A stretch of DNA of 64,000 nt from the NCBI RefSeq assembly GCF_014899185.1, contig NZ_CP045201.1, positions 1,472,501 through 1,536,500 on the forward strand, in the 5' to 3' direction. Shown here piece by piece: positions 17,672 through 26,549 of this stretch. The position numbers and the translations under genes were made by a program. The DNA comes from Pseudooceanicola spongiae (GTDB taxonomy: Bacteria; Pseudomonadota; Alphaproteobacteria; Rhodobacterales; Rhodobacteraceae). The notes under the pieces were generated by a model. That model was not told the origin of the DNA, made no database searches, and saw nothing but the letters and a program-made list of their open reading frames with translations. How positions within the stretch are numbered: position 1 is the first letter of the stretch; each line of letters starts with the position of its first letter.

Positions 17672-17708
17672 CAAAGGGACGCGGCCATTTCCATGGCGGC
17701 GTCCTTTG
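17672..17708 (+). terminator. terminator downstream of purF
   Basis: A long stem pairs CAAAGGGACGCGGCCAT with ATGGCGGCGTCCTTTG around a TTCC loop, with one or two bulges. The T-run is short (CCTTTG), so efficiency is uncertain. It sits about 27 bases after the purF stop codon. Confidence 0.65.
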
Positions 17709-17750
17709 CTCATTCCGCCGTTCCAAACGTCATTGCCAAAGGCCTGTCCC

Positions 17751-18320
17751 ATGAACCTCCTCTCTCTCGATGCCCGCTGGCGCCGCCTCAACGATCCCGA
17801 TTTTGTCAGCCAGATCGACGGGCGCAGCTTCTCCGGTCTGATCGACCTCGGCTTTGACGCCCCCGACGCCTGGCCCTTCGGCCCCCTGCTGGAGGGCGGC
17901 GCGGACGTGCTCGAAGCCGGCGAAGACCGCCTTTCCCCCGAGCTGTGCCGCCTTGGCGAAGACCGCTTTCTGCACGCCGTCCTGCCGATCCCGGTGCGCG
18001 GCAGCGATGAGGTGTTCTTTTTCGCCCCTTGGGTGCAGGTCGCGCCCACCGATTTCTACGCCTATATAGACAGCCTGACCGAGGGCGGCCCGGCGTTTGA
18101 GGGCTGCGAGGGCCTGATCGCCAACGCCCTGCCGGGGTTCGAGGACGACGACGCCATCGCCTGCCGCCTTGTCCCCGGTGGCACCGGTGAACGCCCCGTC
18201 GCGCAGATCCAGACCGACCCGCTGGCCCAAACCCAGACCGATGGCATTTCCTTCGACGATCTGCTCGATCTCTACGCCGCCGCAGGCGACGACATCCGCC
18301 CGCATCTCGCGAACGGCTGA
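17751..18320 (+). CDS. DUF2199 domain protein
   Basis: A 189-residue cytoplasmic protein of unknown function. The segment LGFDAPDAWPFGP, then HAVLPIPVRGSDEVFFFAPWVQV, follows the conserved pattern of the DUF2199 family, where a strand ending in W-x-S/V is characteristic. The cysteine-rich N-terminal segment seen in some members is replaced here by a short leader. The start at ATG 17751 (MNLLSLDARW) leaves the purF terminator outside the gene; an upstream in-frame ATG at 17706 is less likely. No partner genes suggest a role. Confidence 0.6.
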   Translation: MNLLSLDARWRRLNDPDFVSQIDGRSFSGLIDLGFDAPDAWPFGPLLEGGADVLEAGEDRLSPELCRLGEDRFLHAVLPIPVRGSDEVFFFAPWVQVAPTDFYAYIDSLTEGGPAFEGCEGLIANALPGFEDDDAIACRLVPGGTGERPVAQIQTDPLAQTQTDGISFDDLLDLYAAAGDDIRPHLANG

Positions 18321-18325
18321 GCGTT

Positions 18326-18376
18326 CCGGCGCAGCCCTGCCGATGCGCAGCCCCCCTCTCGGCGGGGCTGCGCCGG
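18326..18376 (+). promoter_or_regulatory. mutually exclusive hairpins upstream of the PilP-like gene
   Basis: The right arm at 18364-18376 can pair with either of two left arms. With 18326-18336 it forms a perfect eleven-base stem (CCGGCGCAGCC with GGCTGCGCCGG). With 18345-18354 it forms a perfect ten-base stem (GCGCAGCCCC with GGGGCTGCGC). No T-run follows. The layout could be a simple processing hairpin downstream of the DUF2199 gene, or a switching leader for the next gene. Confidence 0.45.
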
Positions 18377-18464
18377 TCCCCGGCCTGTCAGGCCCGGGCT
18401 CTTACCTGCAAGGCCCACCCGTGCGATGCGCGAGGGTGAACCCAGGACTTGCAGGATTGGACCC

Positions 18465-18725
18465 ATGGCAAATATCCCCGCAGTGGTCGCCCATAACGCC
18501 ACCCAGAAAGACAAGCTCGACCTCGCCAACATCACCCTGATCGGCACGGTCGTAGGGCCACGCGGCCCGATGGCGCTTGTGCGCCTCGGCTCGGGCAAGA
18601 TTCACAAGGTCAGCGCGGGCGACAGGCTTGGCCGCGGCGCGCCGCGCGTGCTGGCCATTGGCAACGGTCAGCTGCAGATTGCCAGCGGCAGCACCGTGCA
18701 GGTGCTGAAGATCCCCGGCTCCTGA
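18465..18725 (+). CDS. small PilP/GspC-like protein
   Basis: An 86-residue protein (MANIPAVVAHNATQKDKLDL start). The core reads LIGTVVGPRGPMALVRLGSG, then KVSAGDRLGRGAPRVLAIGNG. This resembles the small beta domain shared by type IV pilus PilP and type II secretion GspC, in which a short barrel carries the G-D-x-L pattern. There is no signal peptide and no pilus or secretion gene nearby, so a function in secretion cannot be claimed. The start is supported by GCAGGA upstream. A similar arrangement beside a short-chain dehydrogenase is a recollection rather than evidence seen here. Confidence 0.55.
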   Translation: MANIPAVVAHNATQKDKLDLANITLIGTVVGPRGPMALVRLGSGKIHKVSAGDRLGRGAPRVLAIGNGQLQIASGSTVQVLKIPGS

Positions 18726-18783
18726 CATTTGGCCGCGCTCAGATCTCTTGACCGGCGCTGCGAAAACCCGCAAGACGCCGGGC

Positions 18784-19497
18784 ATGAGTGATCAGATCCA
18801 GCCCCCCGCCGCAGAGACCTCCGCCGCCGAGACCTCCGCAACCGACAAACCCGTGGCCCTCGTCACCGGCGCCTCGCGTGGCCTCGGTGCAGCGCTCGCG
18901 TTTGAGTTGTCGCGCAGCCATCACGTCGTCGCCGTCGCGCGCACCGTCGGCGCGCTTGAGGAGCTGGACGACCGCATCCAGAGCGCGGGCGGCTCGGCCA
19001 CCCTCGCCCCGATGGATGTGACCAAGCCCGAGGCGATGGCGCAGCTCTGCCGCTCGATCTATGACCGCTGGGGCGGCGTCGCGATCTGGGCTCACACGGC
19101 TGTGCACACGGCACCGCTGACGCCCGCCAGCCACGTCGATGCCAAGGACTGGTCAAAGTCGCTGGCGACCAACATCACCGCCATGGGTCACCTCCTCCCC
19201 TATATCGCGCCGCTGCTGGGCCAGACCGGCACCGCGCTGTTCTTTGACGACCCCTCTGCCCCCGGCGCCAAGTTCTTTGCCTCCTACGGCGCGACCAAGG
19301 CGGCGCAGATTGCCATGGTCCGCTCCTGGGCGGCGGAAACCGTGCGCACCGGCCCGCGCGTGCAGATCCTGACGCCGAAACCCATGCCGACCGCCGTGCG
19401 TGCCCGCTTCTATCCGGGCGAAGATCGCGCCGCGCTGACCCCCTGCCCGGCCGAGGCCGCGCGCCTGCTGGCCGAGGTCTTTGCCCCCGCGCACTGA
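18784..19497 (+). CDS. short-chain dehydrogenase/reductase
   Basis: A 237-residue SDR enzyme of unknown substrate. The NAD(P)-binding motif is TGASRGLGAA in the N-terminal Rossmann strand. The catalytic pair YxxxK is present in ASYGATKAAQ. The N-terminus carries about 15 extra Ser/Thr/Ala/Glu residues. The gene follows the small PilP-like gene by 58 bases and is 120 bases before surE. Start MSDQIQPP chosen because the earlier ATG has no site upstream. Confidence 0.82.
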   Translation: MSDQIQPPAAETSAAETSATDKPVALVTGASRGLGAALAFELSRSHHVVAVARTVGALEELDDRIQSAGGSATLAPMDVTKPEAMAQLCRSIYDRWGGVAIWAHTAVHTAPLTPASHVDAKDWSKSLATNITAMGHLLPYIAPLLGQTGTALFFDDPSAPGAKFFASYGATKAAQIAMVRSWAAETVRTGPRVQILTPKPMPTAVRARFYPGEDRAALTPCPAEAARLLAEVFAPAH

Positions 19498-19620
19498 CAC
19501 GGGGTTGATGCCTCAAAGCATCGCCTTGCCGAGGTTGGGACCGCCCGTCGCTTGCCCCTCCGGCCCGCCTCGCCTATGCAGGGGCCAACGGGCCAGAGGG
19601 CTGTCGAAAAGGGGACAATC

Positions 19621-20406
19621 ATGCGCATTCTCATCACCAATGACGACGGTATCAACGCACCGGGTCTGAAGACCCTGCACGCCATCGCAACCGAGCTTGC
19701 CGGCCCCACGGGCGAGGTCTGGACCGTCGCCCCCGCGTTTGAGCAATCCGGCGTCGGCCACTGCATCAGCTACACCCACCCCACGATGATCTCTGAAATG
19801 AGCCCGCGTCGCTTCGCGGCCGAGGGCAGCCCTGCCGACTGCGTGCTGGCGGGCGTGCATGACGTCCTGCTGGGCCAGCAGATCGACCTGATCCTGTCGG
19901 GCGTCAACCGGGGCAACAACTCGGGCGAAAACGCCGTCTATTCCGGCACCCTTGGCGGCGCGATGGAGGGGGCCCTGCAAGGCATCCCCTCGATGGGCCT
20001 GTCGCAGTACTGGGGGCCGGACAACGCCAGCCTCGACGACCCGTTCGAGGTCTCCGCTACCTTCGGCGCCGAGATCGTGCGCGCCATTCTCGACAACCAC
20101 CCCGGCAATGGCGCCAGCGACTATCGCACCTTCTACAACATCAACTTTCCGCCCTGCGCCGCGGCAGATGTCAAAGGCCGCCGCGTCGTGCCGCAGGGCT
20201 ATCGCAAGGGCACCAGCTTTGGCGTGATCCCCCATGAAGCCCCCTCTGGTCGGCGGTTTCTGTGGGCGCGCGGTGGCGATCAGCGGGTCGCCGCAACCCC
20301 CGGCTCGGACGCCGAGGTCAACCTGCAGGGCTATATCTCGATCACCCCGATGCGGGCCGATCTGACGGCACATGACCTGCTTGATGCACTCAAGGTCATT
20401 GAATAG
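19621..20406 (+). CDS. surE: 5'/3'-nucleotidase SurE
   Basis: A 261-residue metal-dependent phosphatase acting on nucleoside monophosphates, important for stationary-phase survival. The metal-binding N-terminus is [10 protein letters not shown] with D8 and D9. The conserved LSGVNRGNN and [12 protein letters not shown] follow. Start supported by GGGGACA upstream; an upstream in-frame extension is rejected. It precedes pcm and nlpD in the conserved survival cluster. Confidence 0.96.
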   Translation: MRILITNDDGINAPGLKTLHAIATELAGPTGEVWTVAPAFEQSGVGHCISYTHPTMISEMSPRRFAAEGSPADCVLAGVHDVLLGQQIDLILSGVNRGNNSGENAVYSGTLGGAMEGALQGIPSMGLSQYWGPDNASLDDPFEVSATFGAEIVRAILDNHPGNGASDYRTFYNINFPPCAAADVKGRRVVPQGYRKGTSFGVIPHEAPSGRRFLWARGGDQRVAATPGSDAEVNLQGYISITPMRADLTAHDLLDALKVIE

Positions 20407-20520
20407 ACGCAAGCCCCGCGCCTGCCACGATAGCGCTTTCCCTGACGCCCTGATTGCCGCACTCTCTGGCAACCTCAGGGCGAATGCGCCCAACCCCGAA
20501 CCAGCCGGATCTTTGCACAG

Positions 20521-21177
20521 ATGAGCCAGGACGACAGCGACACTGCGGAACGCAAGATGCAGTTCCTCTTCGCCCTGCGCACCCGCGGGGTGACCGACAA
20601 GCGCGTGCTTGAGGCCATGGAAAAGGTTGACCGGGGCGACTTCATTCGCGGCATCTTCGCCGATCGCGCCTATGAGGACATGCCCCTGCCGATCGCCTGT
20701 GGCCAGACCATCTCTCAGCCCTCGGTTGTGGGGCTGATGACCCAGGCGCTGGACGTGCAGCCGCGCGACAAGGTTATGGAGATCGGCACCGGATCGGGCT
20801 ATCAGGCCGCCGTGCTCAGCCACCTCGCGCGCCGGGTCTATACCGTCGACCGCCACGCCCGACTGGTGCGCGAAGCCAAAAGCGTGCTGGACCGGACCGG
20901 GCGCCTCAACGTGACGACCTTTGCCGCCGACGGCAGCTTCGGTCTGCCCGATCAGGCGCCGTTTGATCGCATCCTCGTGACCGCTGCCGCCGAAGACCCG
21001 CCCGGCCCGCTCTTGGCTCAGCTCAAGGTCGGCGGTATCATGGTGCTGCCCGTTGGGCAGTCGAACACGGTGCAAAGCCTGATCCGTGTCCGCAAGCTTG
21101 AACAGGGCCTGGAATACGACGAACTGCGCCCGGTGCGCTTTGTCCCGCTGCTGGAAGGCATGGGCAAGGACACCTGA
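20521..21177 (+). CDS. pcm: protein-L-isoaspartate O-methyltransferase
   Basis: A 218-residue SAM-dependent methyltransferase that repairs isoaspartyl residues in aged proteins. The SAM-binding motif [14 protein letters not shown] is at about residues 86-99. The substrate-loop [12 protein letters not shown] lies before it. It lies between surE and nlpD, as in many proteobacteria. Confidence 0.93.
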   Translation: MSQDDSDTAERKMQFLFALRTRGVTDKRVLEAMEKVDRGDFIRGIFADRAYEDMPLPIACGQTISQPSVVGLMTQALDVQPRDKVMEIGTGSGYQAAVLSHLARRVYTVDRHARLVREAKSVLDRTGRLNVTTFAADGSFGLPDQAPFDRILVTAAAEDPPGPLLAQLKVGGIMVLPVGQSNTVQSLIRVRKLEQGLEYDELRPVRFVPLLEGMGKDT

Positions 21178-21263
21178 ACCACCCCAGCCCGCCACCCAGA
21201 GCGGGCGGCACAAAACACCCGAGAACAGCCCCTGACGTCTGGGGATGGGATGAGGACGAACAG

Positions 21264-22481
21264 ATGACCGGTACTCTCAATGGCTTCACCCGCCTAGTCG
21301 CAGCCTCCAGTGCGCTGGCCCTGCTGGCCGCCTGCAACGGGCCCATGGATGCAGATCTGCGCGGCGGCTTTGGCGGCTTTTCCACCGCGGACGCCGCACT
21401 TGGCGTGGCCGCCTCGCGCCCCTCGCCCGACAATCGCGGGATCATATCCTACCCCGGCTATCAGGTCGTCGTGGCGCGCCGCGACGATACCGTCAACGAC
21501 GTGGCCGCCCGTGTCGGCGCCGATCCTGCGGTGCTGGCGCGCTACAACGGCCTGAACCTCGGCGACCGGCTGAACGATGGCGCCGTGCTGGCCCTGCCAA
21601 GCCGCGTCTCCGAGCCCTCGCCTGCCACCGGATCGCCCGGTACCGGCCCGATCATGGCGCCGAGCGACGTCGGCTTCACCCAGATGGCCGGCAGCGCGAT
21701 CGAGCGCGCCGCCGACAAGGAAATCTCGGTCGCGACCCTGCCGCCCTCCTCGCCCGGGCAACCGGCGCGTCAGGTCGGCGAAGAGCCGATCCGTCACCGC
21801 GTCGTGCGCGGCGAGACCGCCTATACCGTGGCCCGCCTCTATGGCGTCTCGGTGCGCTCGCTGTCGGAATGGAACGGGCTGGACGCCAATTTCACCATCC
21901 GCGAAGGTCAGTATCTGCTGATCCCGCTGGTGTCGGAAAATGGCACCGTGGCGCGCCCGCCCGAGAGCACCACAGCGCCCGGCGTCGGCTCTCCGACACC
22001 GCTGCCGCCTTCGGCCTCCAAACCGCTGCCCGCCGAATCGCCAGCAGCACTTGCGACAGCCCCCGTCGTGCCCAAGACCGACAGCGGCAAAACCATTGCG
22101 CCCGACCTCAGCAAGGAACAGGCCGCGCCCTCGGGCAAGCTGGGCTATCCGGTGCAGGGCCGCATCATCCGCGAATACGAAAAGGGCAAGAGCGACGGCA
22201 TCGACCTGGCCGCCGATCCCGGTGTGCCGGTCAAGGCCGCGGGCTCCGGTACCGTCGCCGCGATCATTCAGGACACCGACAACCGCAGTGTCATCGTCGT
22301 CAAACATGCCGACAACCTGCTGACGCTCTATTCCAATGTCGAAGGCATCACCGCCAAGAAGGGCGACTCCGTCGAGCGCGGGCAGCAGATCGCCAAGATC
22401 GCGACCGATGGCACGCCCTACCTGCACTTCGAGGTGCGCAAGGGCCTCGATACGGTGGATCCGATGACCTATCTGAAGTGA
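21264..22481 (+). CDS. nlpD: NlpD-like lipoprotein, LysM and degenerate M23 domains
   Basis: A 405-residue murein-associated lipoprotein. The signal peptide ends in a lipobox (LLAAC, cysteine near residue 24). Two LysM domains lie at about residues 68-112 and 174-220. A Pro/Ala linker follows, and the C-terminal LytM/M23 fold starts near residue 290. The first metal-binding histidine is replaced (KSDGIDLAA instead of HxGxD), although LHFEVR is kept. As in E. coli NlpD, the domain is probably catalytically inactive and activates a cell-division amidase. It ends the surE-pcm-nlpD cluster and is followed by a strong terminator. Confidence 0.87.
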   Translation: MTGTLNGFTRLVAASSALALLAACNGPMDADLRGGFGGFSTADAALGVAASRPSPDNRGIISYPGYQVVVARRDDTVNDVAARVGADPAVLARYNGLNLGDRLNDGAVLALPSRVSEPSPATGSPGTGPIMAPSDVGFTQMAGSAIERAADKEISVATLPPSSPGQPARQVGEEPIRHRVVRGETAYTVARLYGVSVRSLSEWNGLDANFTIREGQYLLIPLVSENGTVARPPESTTAPGVGSPTPLPPSASKPLPAESPAALATAPVVPKTDSGKTIAPDLSKEQAAPSGKLGYPVQGRIIREYEKGKSDGIDLAADPGVPVKAAGSGTVAAIIQDTDNRSVIVVKHADNLLTLYSNVEGITAKKGDSVERGQQIAKIATDGTPYLHFEVRKGLDTVDPMTYLK

Positions 22482-22506
22482 TGTGATGGTGTCTCAAACG
22501 ACAAAA

Positions 22507-22538
22507 AGCGGTCCCGGGTTCGGGGCCGCTTTTTTTTT
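22507..22538 (+). terminator. intrinsic terminator after nlpD
   Basis: A ten-base stem (22507-22516 with 22521-22530, one G-T pair) around a GGTT loop, followed by a run of eight or nine T. It lies 25 bases after the nlpD stop codon. Confidence 0.9.
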
Positions 22539-22547
22539 GGCGTACGG

Positions 22548-22612
22548 AGGAGGGCTTTGCCCCCTTGAGGCCTATGGCCTCAATTCACCCAAAGTATTTT
22601 TGGCAAGATGAC
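22548..22612. repeat. interspersed intergenic repeat between nlpD and the DUF815 gene
   Basis: The segment holds GGGCTTTGCCCCC, then a perfect hairpin TGAGGCC-TAT-GGCCTCA (22566-22582), then AAAGTATTTTTGGCAAGATGA. This order (GC-rich hairpin, CCC, GTATTT, AAGA) matches related sequence at 62405-62460 on the minus strand. It looks like a member of a Rhodobacteraceae intergenic repeat family. It lies between two converging genes. Confidence 0.55.
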
Positions 22613-22640
22613 AGGGGAGGCCGGTTGCGGGGGCCGGGCG

Positions 22641-23480
22641 TCAGGAGATCGCGATGCCGTGGCGGCCTGCGAGGTCGGTGAAGAACTGCCAGGCGACGCG
22701 GCCCGAGCGGCCGCCGCGGGTGGCCTGCCATTCGATGGCTTCGGCGCGCAGGGTGTCTTCGGCGATCCGGAGATCGTGGGCGGCGCAGTAGCCGTCGATC
22801 ATCGCGAGGTAGTCGTCCTGGCTGCAGGGGTGGAAGCCGAGCCAGAGGCCGAAGCGGTCAGAGAGCGAGACCTTTTCCTCGACCGCTTCCGAGGGGTTGA
22901 TACCGCTGGAGCGTTCATTCTCGATCATGTCGCGGGGCATCAGGTGGCGGCGGTTCGAGGTGGCGTAAAACAGCACGTTTTCCGGCCGTCCGGCGATGCC
23001 GCCGTCGAGCACTGCCTTGAGGGATTTGTAGTGCTGGTCGTCGTGGCTGAAGCTGAGGTCATCGCAGAACAGCACGAAGCGGTGCGTGCTGGCGCCCAGC
23101 AGCTGCATCAGGCGGGAGACGCTGGGCAGATCTTCGCGCTGCAGCTCGACGATCTTCAGCGGCTGGCCCTGGGCGATCACCTCGGCGTGCACCGCCTTGA
23201 CCAGGCTGGACTTGCCCATGCCGCGGGCGCCCCAGAGCAGGGCGTTATTGGCGCCAAAGCCACGGGCGAACTGCAGCGTGTTTGCCAGCAGCGTGTCGCG
23301 TGAGCGTTCGACCCCGATCAGCAGCGTGAGATCGACGCGGGAGATCTTCGGGATCGGCTGAAGATGCTCGGGGTCGGTGTGCCAGACGAAGGCATCGGCG
23401 GCGTCGAAATCGGGGGCCTCCAGCGGCGCGGGGGCCATACGCTCCAACGCCGCTGCGATACGTTCCATCGGGTCAGTCAT
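22641..23480 (-). CDS. DUF815-family AAA+ ATPase
   Basis: A 279-residue ATPase. Walker A is GARGMGKSS (residues 84-92). Walker B is FVLFCDDLSF. A sensor-like FYATSNRRHL follows, and ENERSSGINPSEAVEEK is typical of DUF815. The family has no assigned role. It follows tatC by six bases in the same direction, so it shares the tat transcript. No membrane segment or signal is visible. Confidence 0.85.
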   Translation of the reverse strand: MTDPMERIAAALERMAPAPLEAPDFDAADAFVWHTDPEHLQPIPKISRVDLTLLIGVERSRDTLLANTLQFARGFGANNALLWGARGMGKSSLVKAVHAEVIAQGQPLKIVELQREDLPSVSRLMQLLGASTHRFVLFCDDLSFSHDDQHYKSLKAVLDGGIAGRPENVLFYATSNRRHLMPRDMIENERSSGINPSEAVEEKVSLSDRFGLWLGFHPCSQDDYLAMIDGYCAAHDLRIAEDTLRAEAIEWQATRGGRSGRVAWQFFTDLAGRHGIAIS

Positions 23481-23486
23481 GCACCG

Positions 23487-24353
23487 TTACTCTTTCGTGT
23501 CAGGCGTATCAGCGGCTTCGTCTTCATCGTCGAAGTAGCCCTCGGCGCGCAGTCTTGCGTCACGGCGGCGTTCGACCCGGCGGACCAGGAAGATCGAGAT
23601 CTCGTAGAGGCCGTAGACCACGACGAAGAGGATGATCTGGGTGATCACATCCGGCGGCGTCACCACAGCGGCCAGCACCAGGATGCCGACGACCGCGTAT
23701 TTGCGCACGGCGCCAAGGCCGACGGCCGAGACGAGGCCCGCCTGCCCCATCAGGGTCAACAGAACCGGCAGCTGGAAACAGATCCCGAAGGCAACGATGA
23801 ACTTGATCGTCAGCTTGAGGTATTCCTGCGCGGAGCCCTGGAAGGCGATGCCGGCGACGGTGCGTCCGACCTCGGCGTCGCCGGTCAGGGTGCCCGGTTG
23901 CTGGAACCCCAGGAAGAAGTCGAAGGCCATCGGCGTGACGACGTAGAAGGCAAAGGCCGCGCCCAGCAGGAACATGAAGGGCGAGGCGATCAGGAACGGC
24001 AGAAACGCGCCGCGTTCTGTCCTGTAGAGGCCCGGCGCCACGAAACGCCACATCTGGTAGGAGATATAGGGGAAGCTGAGGAACAGCCCGCCCAGCAGCG
24101 AGATCGAGACCGCGACGAAGAAGCCTTCCTGCAGCTTGATCATGATCAGCCCGCAGTCATCGCCCATGGCTTCGCGTGCCTGACACAACGGCTGCGTCAG
24201 AAAGTTGAAGATCGGGTTCCAGACGGTAAAGCAGATGGCCATGCCGACGATGAACGCGATCAGCGAATGGATCAGGCGCGTGCGCAGCTCGGCGAGATGC
24301 TCGATCAGCGGGGCGGAGCTGTCTTCCAGCTCATCCGTATCGCTCATGCTCAA
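23487..24353 (-). CDS. tatC: Sec-independent translocase subunit TatC
   Basis: A 288-residue membrane protein that recognises twin-arginine signal peptides. The N-terminal HLAELRTRL motif, then FLTQPL and [20 protein letters not shown], are typical. Six hydrophobic helices are visible. The C-terminal tail is acidic and basic in turn ([12 protein letters not shown]). Overlaps tatB by four bases, so the two are translationally coupled. Confidence 0.96.
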   Translation of the reverse strand: MSMSDTDELEDSSAPLIEHLAELRTRLIHSLIAFIVGMAICFTVWNPIFNFLTQPLCQAREAMGDDCGLIMIKLQEGFFVAVSISLLGGLFLSFPYISYQMWRFVAPGLYRTERGAFLPFLIASPFMFLLGAAFAFYVVTPMAFDFFLGFQQPGTLTGDAEVGRTVAGIAFQGSAQEYLKLTIKFIVAFGICFQLPVLLTLMGQAGLVSAVGLGAVRKYAVVGILVLAAVVTPPDVITQIILFVVVYGLYEISIFLVRRVERRRDARLRAEGYFDDEDEAADTPDTKE

Positions 24354-24925
24354 CCTTTCTTAGTGGGAGCAGGTTTCGCCTTGCGCGATTGCGCCGGGGC
24401 GGCCTTGCGGACGGGACGGTTGATGGATTTGGCCGGGCGACGGATCTGTGCGCGCGGCTGTTGTTGCGGCGCGGGCAGTGCGTCGGGCGTCGTCGGGTTC
24501 TTCACCGGCGCGATCTTCGGCACGGCAAGACCGGTCTCGGTGCCTGCACTGGCGGCCGCGTCCAGACGCTTCTGGGCCGCATCCGCTGTCGCTGCATGGA
24601 TCTTCTTGGCAGCGGCGGCGCGTTCTTCGGCGAGTTTTGCGGTATTGCTGTCCGGTGTCCACTTGGTGAAGTCCGTGGCCTGTTTGACCTTGTCCAACCC
24701 ATAGCGCTTCGGATCCGACAACCCTTTGAAGACGTTTGTGGCGTCTTTCATGCCGGATTGATCGGCAGCATCTTCCATGGCGCGGGAAAACTCACGCGCC
24801 ATGCCACGCGCACGGCCGACAAACTGGCCGATATTGCGGAAAAGCCCTGGCAGCTCCTTCGGGCCCACGACGATCAGTGCGACCATCCCGATGAGCAGAA
24901 GCTCCGTCCACCCCATTCCGAACAT
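24350..24925 (-). CDS. tatB: Sec-independent translocase subunit TatB
   Basis: A 191-residue protein with one N-terminal membrane helix ([20 protein letters not shown]) and the amphipathic helix after it ([20 protein letters not shown]). The C-terminal 90 residues are a Pro/Ala/Lys-rich tail of low complexity. TatB and TatC form the receptor complex. The gene is six bases downstream of tatA. Confidence 0.95.
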   Translation of the reverse strand: MFGMGWTELLLIGMVALIVVGPKELPGLFRNIGQFVGRARGMAREFSRAMEDAADQSGMKDATNVFKGLSDPKRYGLDKVKQATDFTKWTPDSNTAKLAEERAAAAKKIHAATADAAQKRLDAAASAGTETGLAVPKIAPVKNPTTPDALPAPQQQPRAQIRRPAKSINRPVRKAAPAQSRKAKPAPTKKG

Positions 24926-24931
24926 GGGGGA

Positions 24932-25147
24932 TCAGACCTTGTCTTTCGACTCTTCCGGAGTCACGTCACGTGCCGTATCGGCATGTTCTTTTTCGATTTC
25001 TTCGGTGCCGTCGGTGACGCCGCGTTTGAAAGCGGTGATCCCCTTGCCGACTTCGCCCATGAGCGACGAGATCTTGCCGCGTCCGAACAGAACCAGCACG
25101 ACGACGGCGATCAGCAGAAGGCCCGGCAGGCCAATGTTATTCAGCAT
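24932..25147 (-). CDS. tatA: Sec-independent translocase subunit TatA
   Basis: A 71-residue pore-forming subunit. It has one N-terminal helix ([17 protein letters not shown], with the conserved FG) and the amphipathic helix [17 protein letters not shown]. The tail is acidic. I start at MLNNIGLPG, preceded by AGGGAGAG. The upstream extension would add 17 unlikely residues. It heads a tatABC-DUF815 operon. Confidence 0.95.
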   Translation of the reverse strand: MLNNIGLPGLLLIAVVVLVLFGRGKISSLMGEVGKGITAFKRGVTDGTEEIEKEHADTARDVTPEESKDKV

Positions 25148-25193
25148 CTTAGCTCTCCCTTGCGCGGACGGATGCCGCCGTCCGCTGTCTGGG

Positions 25194-25265
25194 AACACTT
25201 AGTGTTTTCAAAGAAAGGATGAAAGAACCAAAGCGTGCCGCACACGCTTTTTTGCAGTGCACTGC
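25194..25265. terminator. hairpin cluster between the ABC ATPase gene and tatA
   Basis: Three perfect inverted repeats lie in 72 bases: AACACT-T-AGTGTT (25194-25206), AAAGCGTG-CCGCA-CACGCTTT followed by TTT (25230-25253), and GCAGTGCACTGC (25254-25265). The middle one resembles a terminator that works better on the plus strand, though on the minus strand it also leads into T-rich sequence. It probably ends the ABC ATPase transcript. The others may bind regulators of the tat promoter. Confidence 0.45.
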
Positions 25266-25372
25266 GCTTTCTGGCCGACAGACGGGCGCTATTTTGCCGT
25301 GCGGGGCTGCGCGCGGCAGGCAGGCCCCGCCCCGCTCAGCGGCGACAGCTGAAATCGGGGCACATTTCCCTG

Positions 25373-26455
25373 TCAGCGCACAGGAAACACAAAGCAGCGG
25401 TCGCGCCGGATGGTCAGCCACAGCGGCTTGCCGGGCTTGGGCAGAAACACATTCGGCACCGTCGCCTTGAGGATCGAGCCGTCGTAATCCATGCGAAATT
25501 CGACGAGGCTCTCATTGCCCATGAAACGGGCACGTTCCACCACGCCGCGCGCCGGGGTGCCATGTTCCGGCGTCGGCAGAGGGCCGGTGCCATTGCGGTC
25601 AAAGTCGATGCGCAGGTGTTGCGGGCGGATGATGATCTCGACCTCGCCGCCCTCGGGCACACCGGGGGCGAGAAACTGGCCGAAAGGCGTCTGCGTCAGA
25701 GCGCCGCTGACCCGCCCCCGGATCACATTGATATCGCTGAAGAAAGCCACGGCGTCGCGGTCTCTTGGGGCGTTGTAGATGTTATAGGGCGCGCCCTGCT
25801 GAATGATCCGACCACCACGCATCAGCGCGATCTCGTCGGCCATGCGCATTGCCTCTTCCGGCTCATGCGTCACCAGCAGGACCGCCGCATCCTCGTCCTT
25901 GAGCACCGCAAGGGTCTGGTCGCGAATCTCGTCCCTCAATCGGTTGTCGAGGCCCGAGAACGGCTCGTCCATCAGCATCAGGCGCGGTCGTGGCGCCAGT
26001 GCGCGCGCCAGAGCAACCCGCTGCTGCTCGCCCCCCGACAGCCCGTGCGGGTAGTCGTCGATGTAGCGCAACAGGTCGACGCGGGCCAAAAGCTCCTCGA
26101 CCCGGGCGCGTTGCTCGGCCTTGGGGCCGGTCAGCCCGAAGGCCACGTTCTGCGCGACGGTCAGATGCGGAAACAGCGCAAAATCCTGAAACATCAGCCC
26201 GATATGGCGGCGCTCCGGCGGGATGCGATAGACCGTGTCGCAGATCAGCTGGCCGTCGGTATAGATCGACCCGCTGTCCTGCATCTCGACCCCCGCGATC
26301 ATCCGCAGCGTGGTCGATTTGCCACAGCCCGAGGGGCCGAGCAGGCAGGTCACCTGCCCCGGCATCACCGCCAGGCTGACATCATCAACCACGGTCAGGT
26401 CGCCGTAACGACGGGTCAGATTGCGAATCTCCAGGCGGGGGGAAGGCTGGCTCAA
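25373..26455 (-). CDS. Fe3+/spermidine-type ABC transporter ATPase
   Basis: A 360-residue importer ATPase. Walker A is GPSGCGKST (residues 40-48), the Q-loop is MFQDFALFPHLT, the signature is LSGGEQQRVALARALAPR, and Walker B is LMLMDEPFSGLD. The C-terminal third is a TOBE-like regulatory domain (VEIIIRPQHLRI). The family serves ferric iron, sulfate or polyamine import (FbpC/PotA-like). The permease and binding-protein genes are not in the window, so the substrate cannot be fixed and the ATPase is an orphan. Confidence 0.85.
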   Translation of the reverse strand: MSQPSPRLEIRNLTRRYGDLTVVDDVSLAVMPGQVTCLLGPSGCGKSTTLRMIAGVEMQDSGSIYTDGQLICDTVYRIPPERRHIGLMFQDFALFPHLTVAQNVAFGLTGPKAEQRARVEELLARVDLLRYIDDYPHGLSGGEQQRVALARALAPRPRLMLMDEPFSGLDNRLRDEIRDQTLAVLKDEDAAVLLVTHEPEEAMRMADEIALMRGGRIIQQGAPYNIYNAPRDRDAVAFFSDINVIRGRVSGALTQTPFGQFLAPGVPEGGEVEIIIRPQHLRIDFDRNGTGPLPTPEHGTPARGVVERARFMGNESLVEFRMDYDGSILKATVPNVFLPKPGKPLWLTIRRDRCFVFPVR

Positions 26456-26486
26456 GGTCTTGTGGTCCGATCAGATAGGTCTGTGC

Positions 26487-26520
26487 GTCCCCCCGAACCC
26501 GCAGCGGGGCCGGAGGGGAC
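26487..26520 (-). other. long imperfect stem between the SDR and ABC ATPase genes
   Basis: Arms 26487-26502 and 26504-26520 pair with two mismatches (GTCCCC with GGGGAC at the outside, CCCGC with GCGGG at the tip). There is no T-run in either direction. It could be an mRNA-stabilising or rho-linked structure in the space between the two minus-strand genes. Confidence 0.35.
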
Positions 26521-26549
26521 GTCATCTCAAGTAGGGCAAATGCCTGAGG

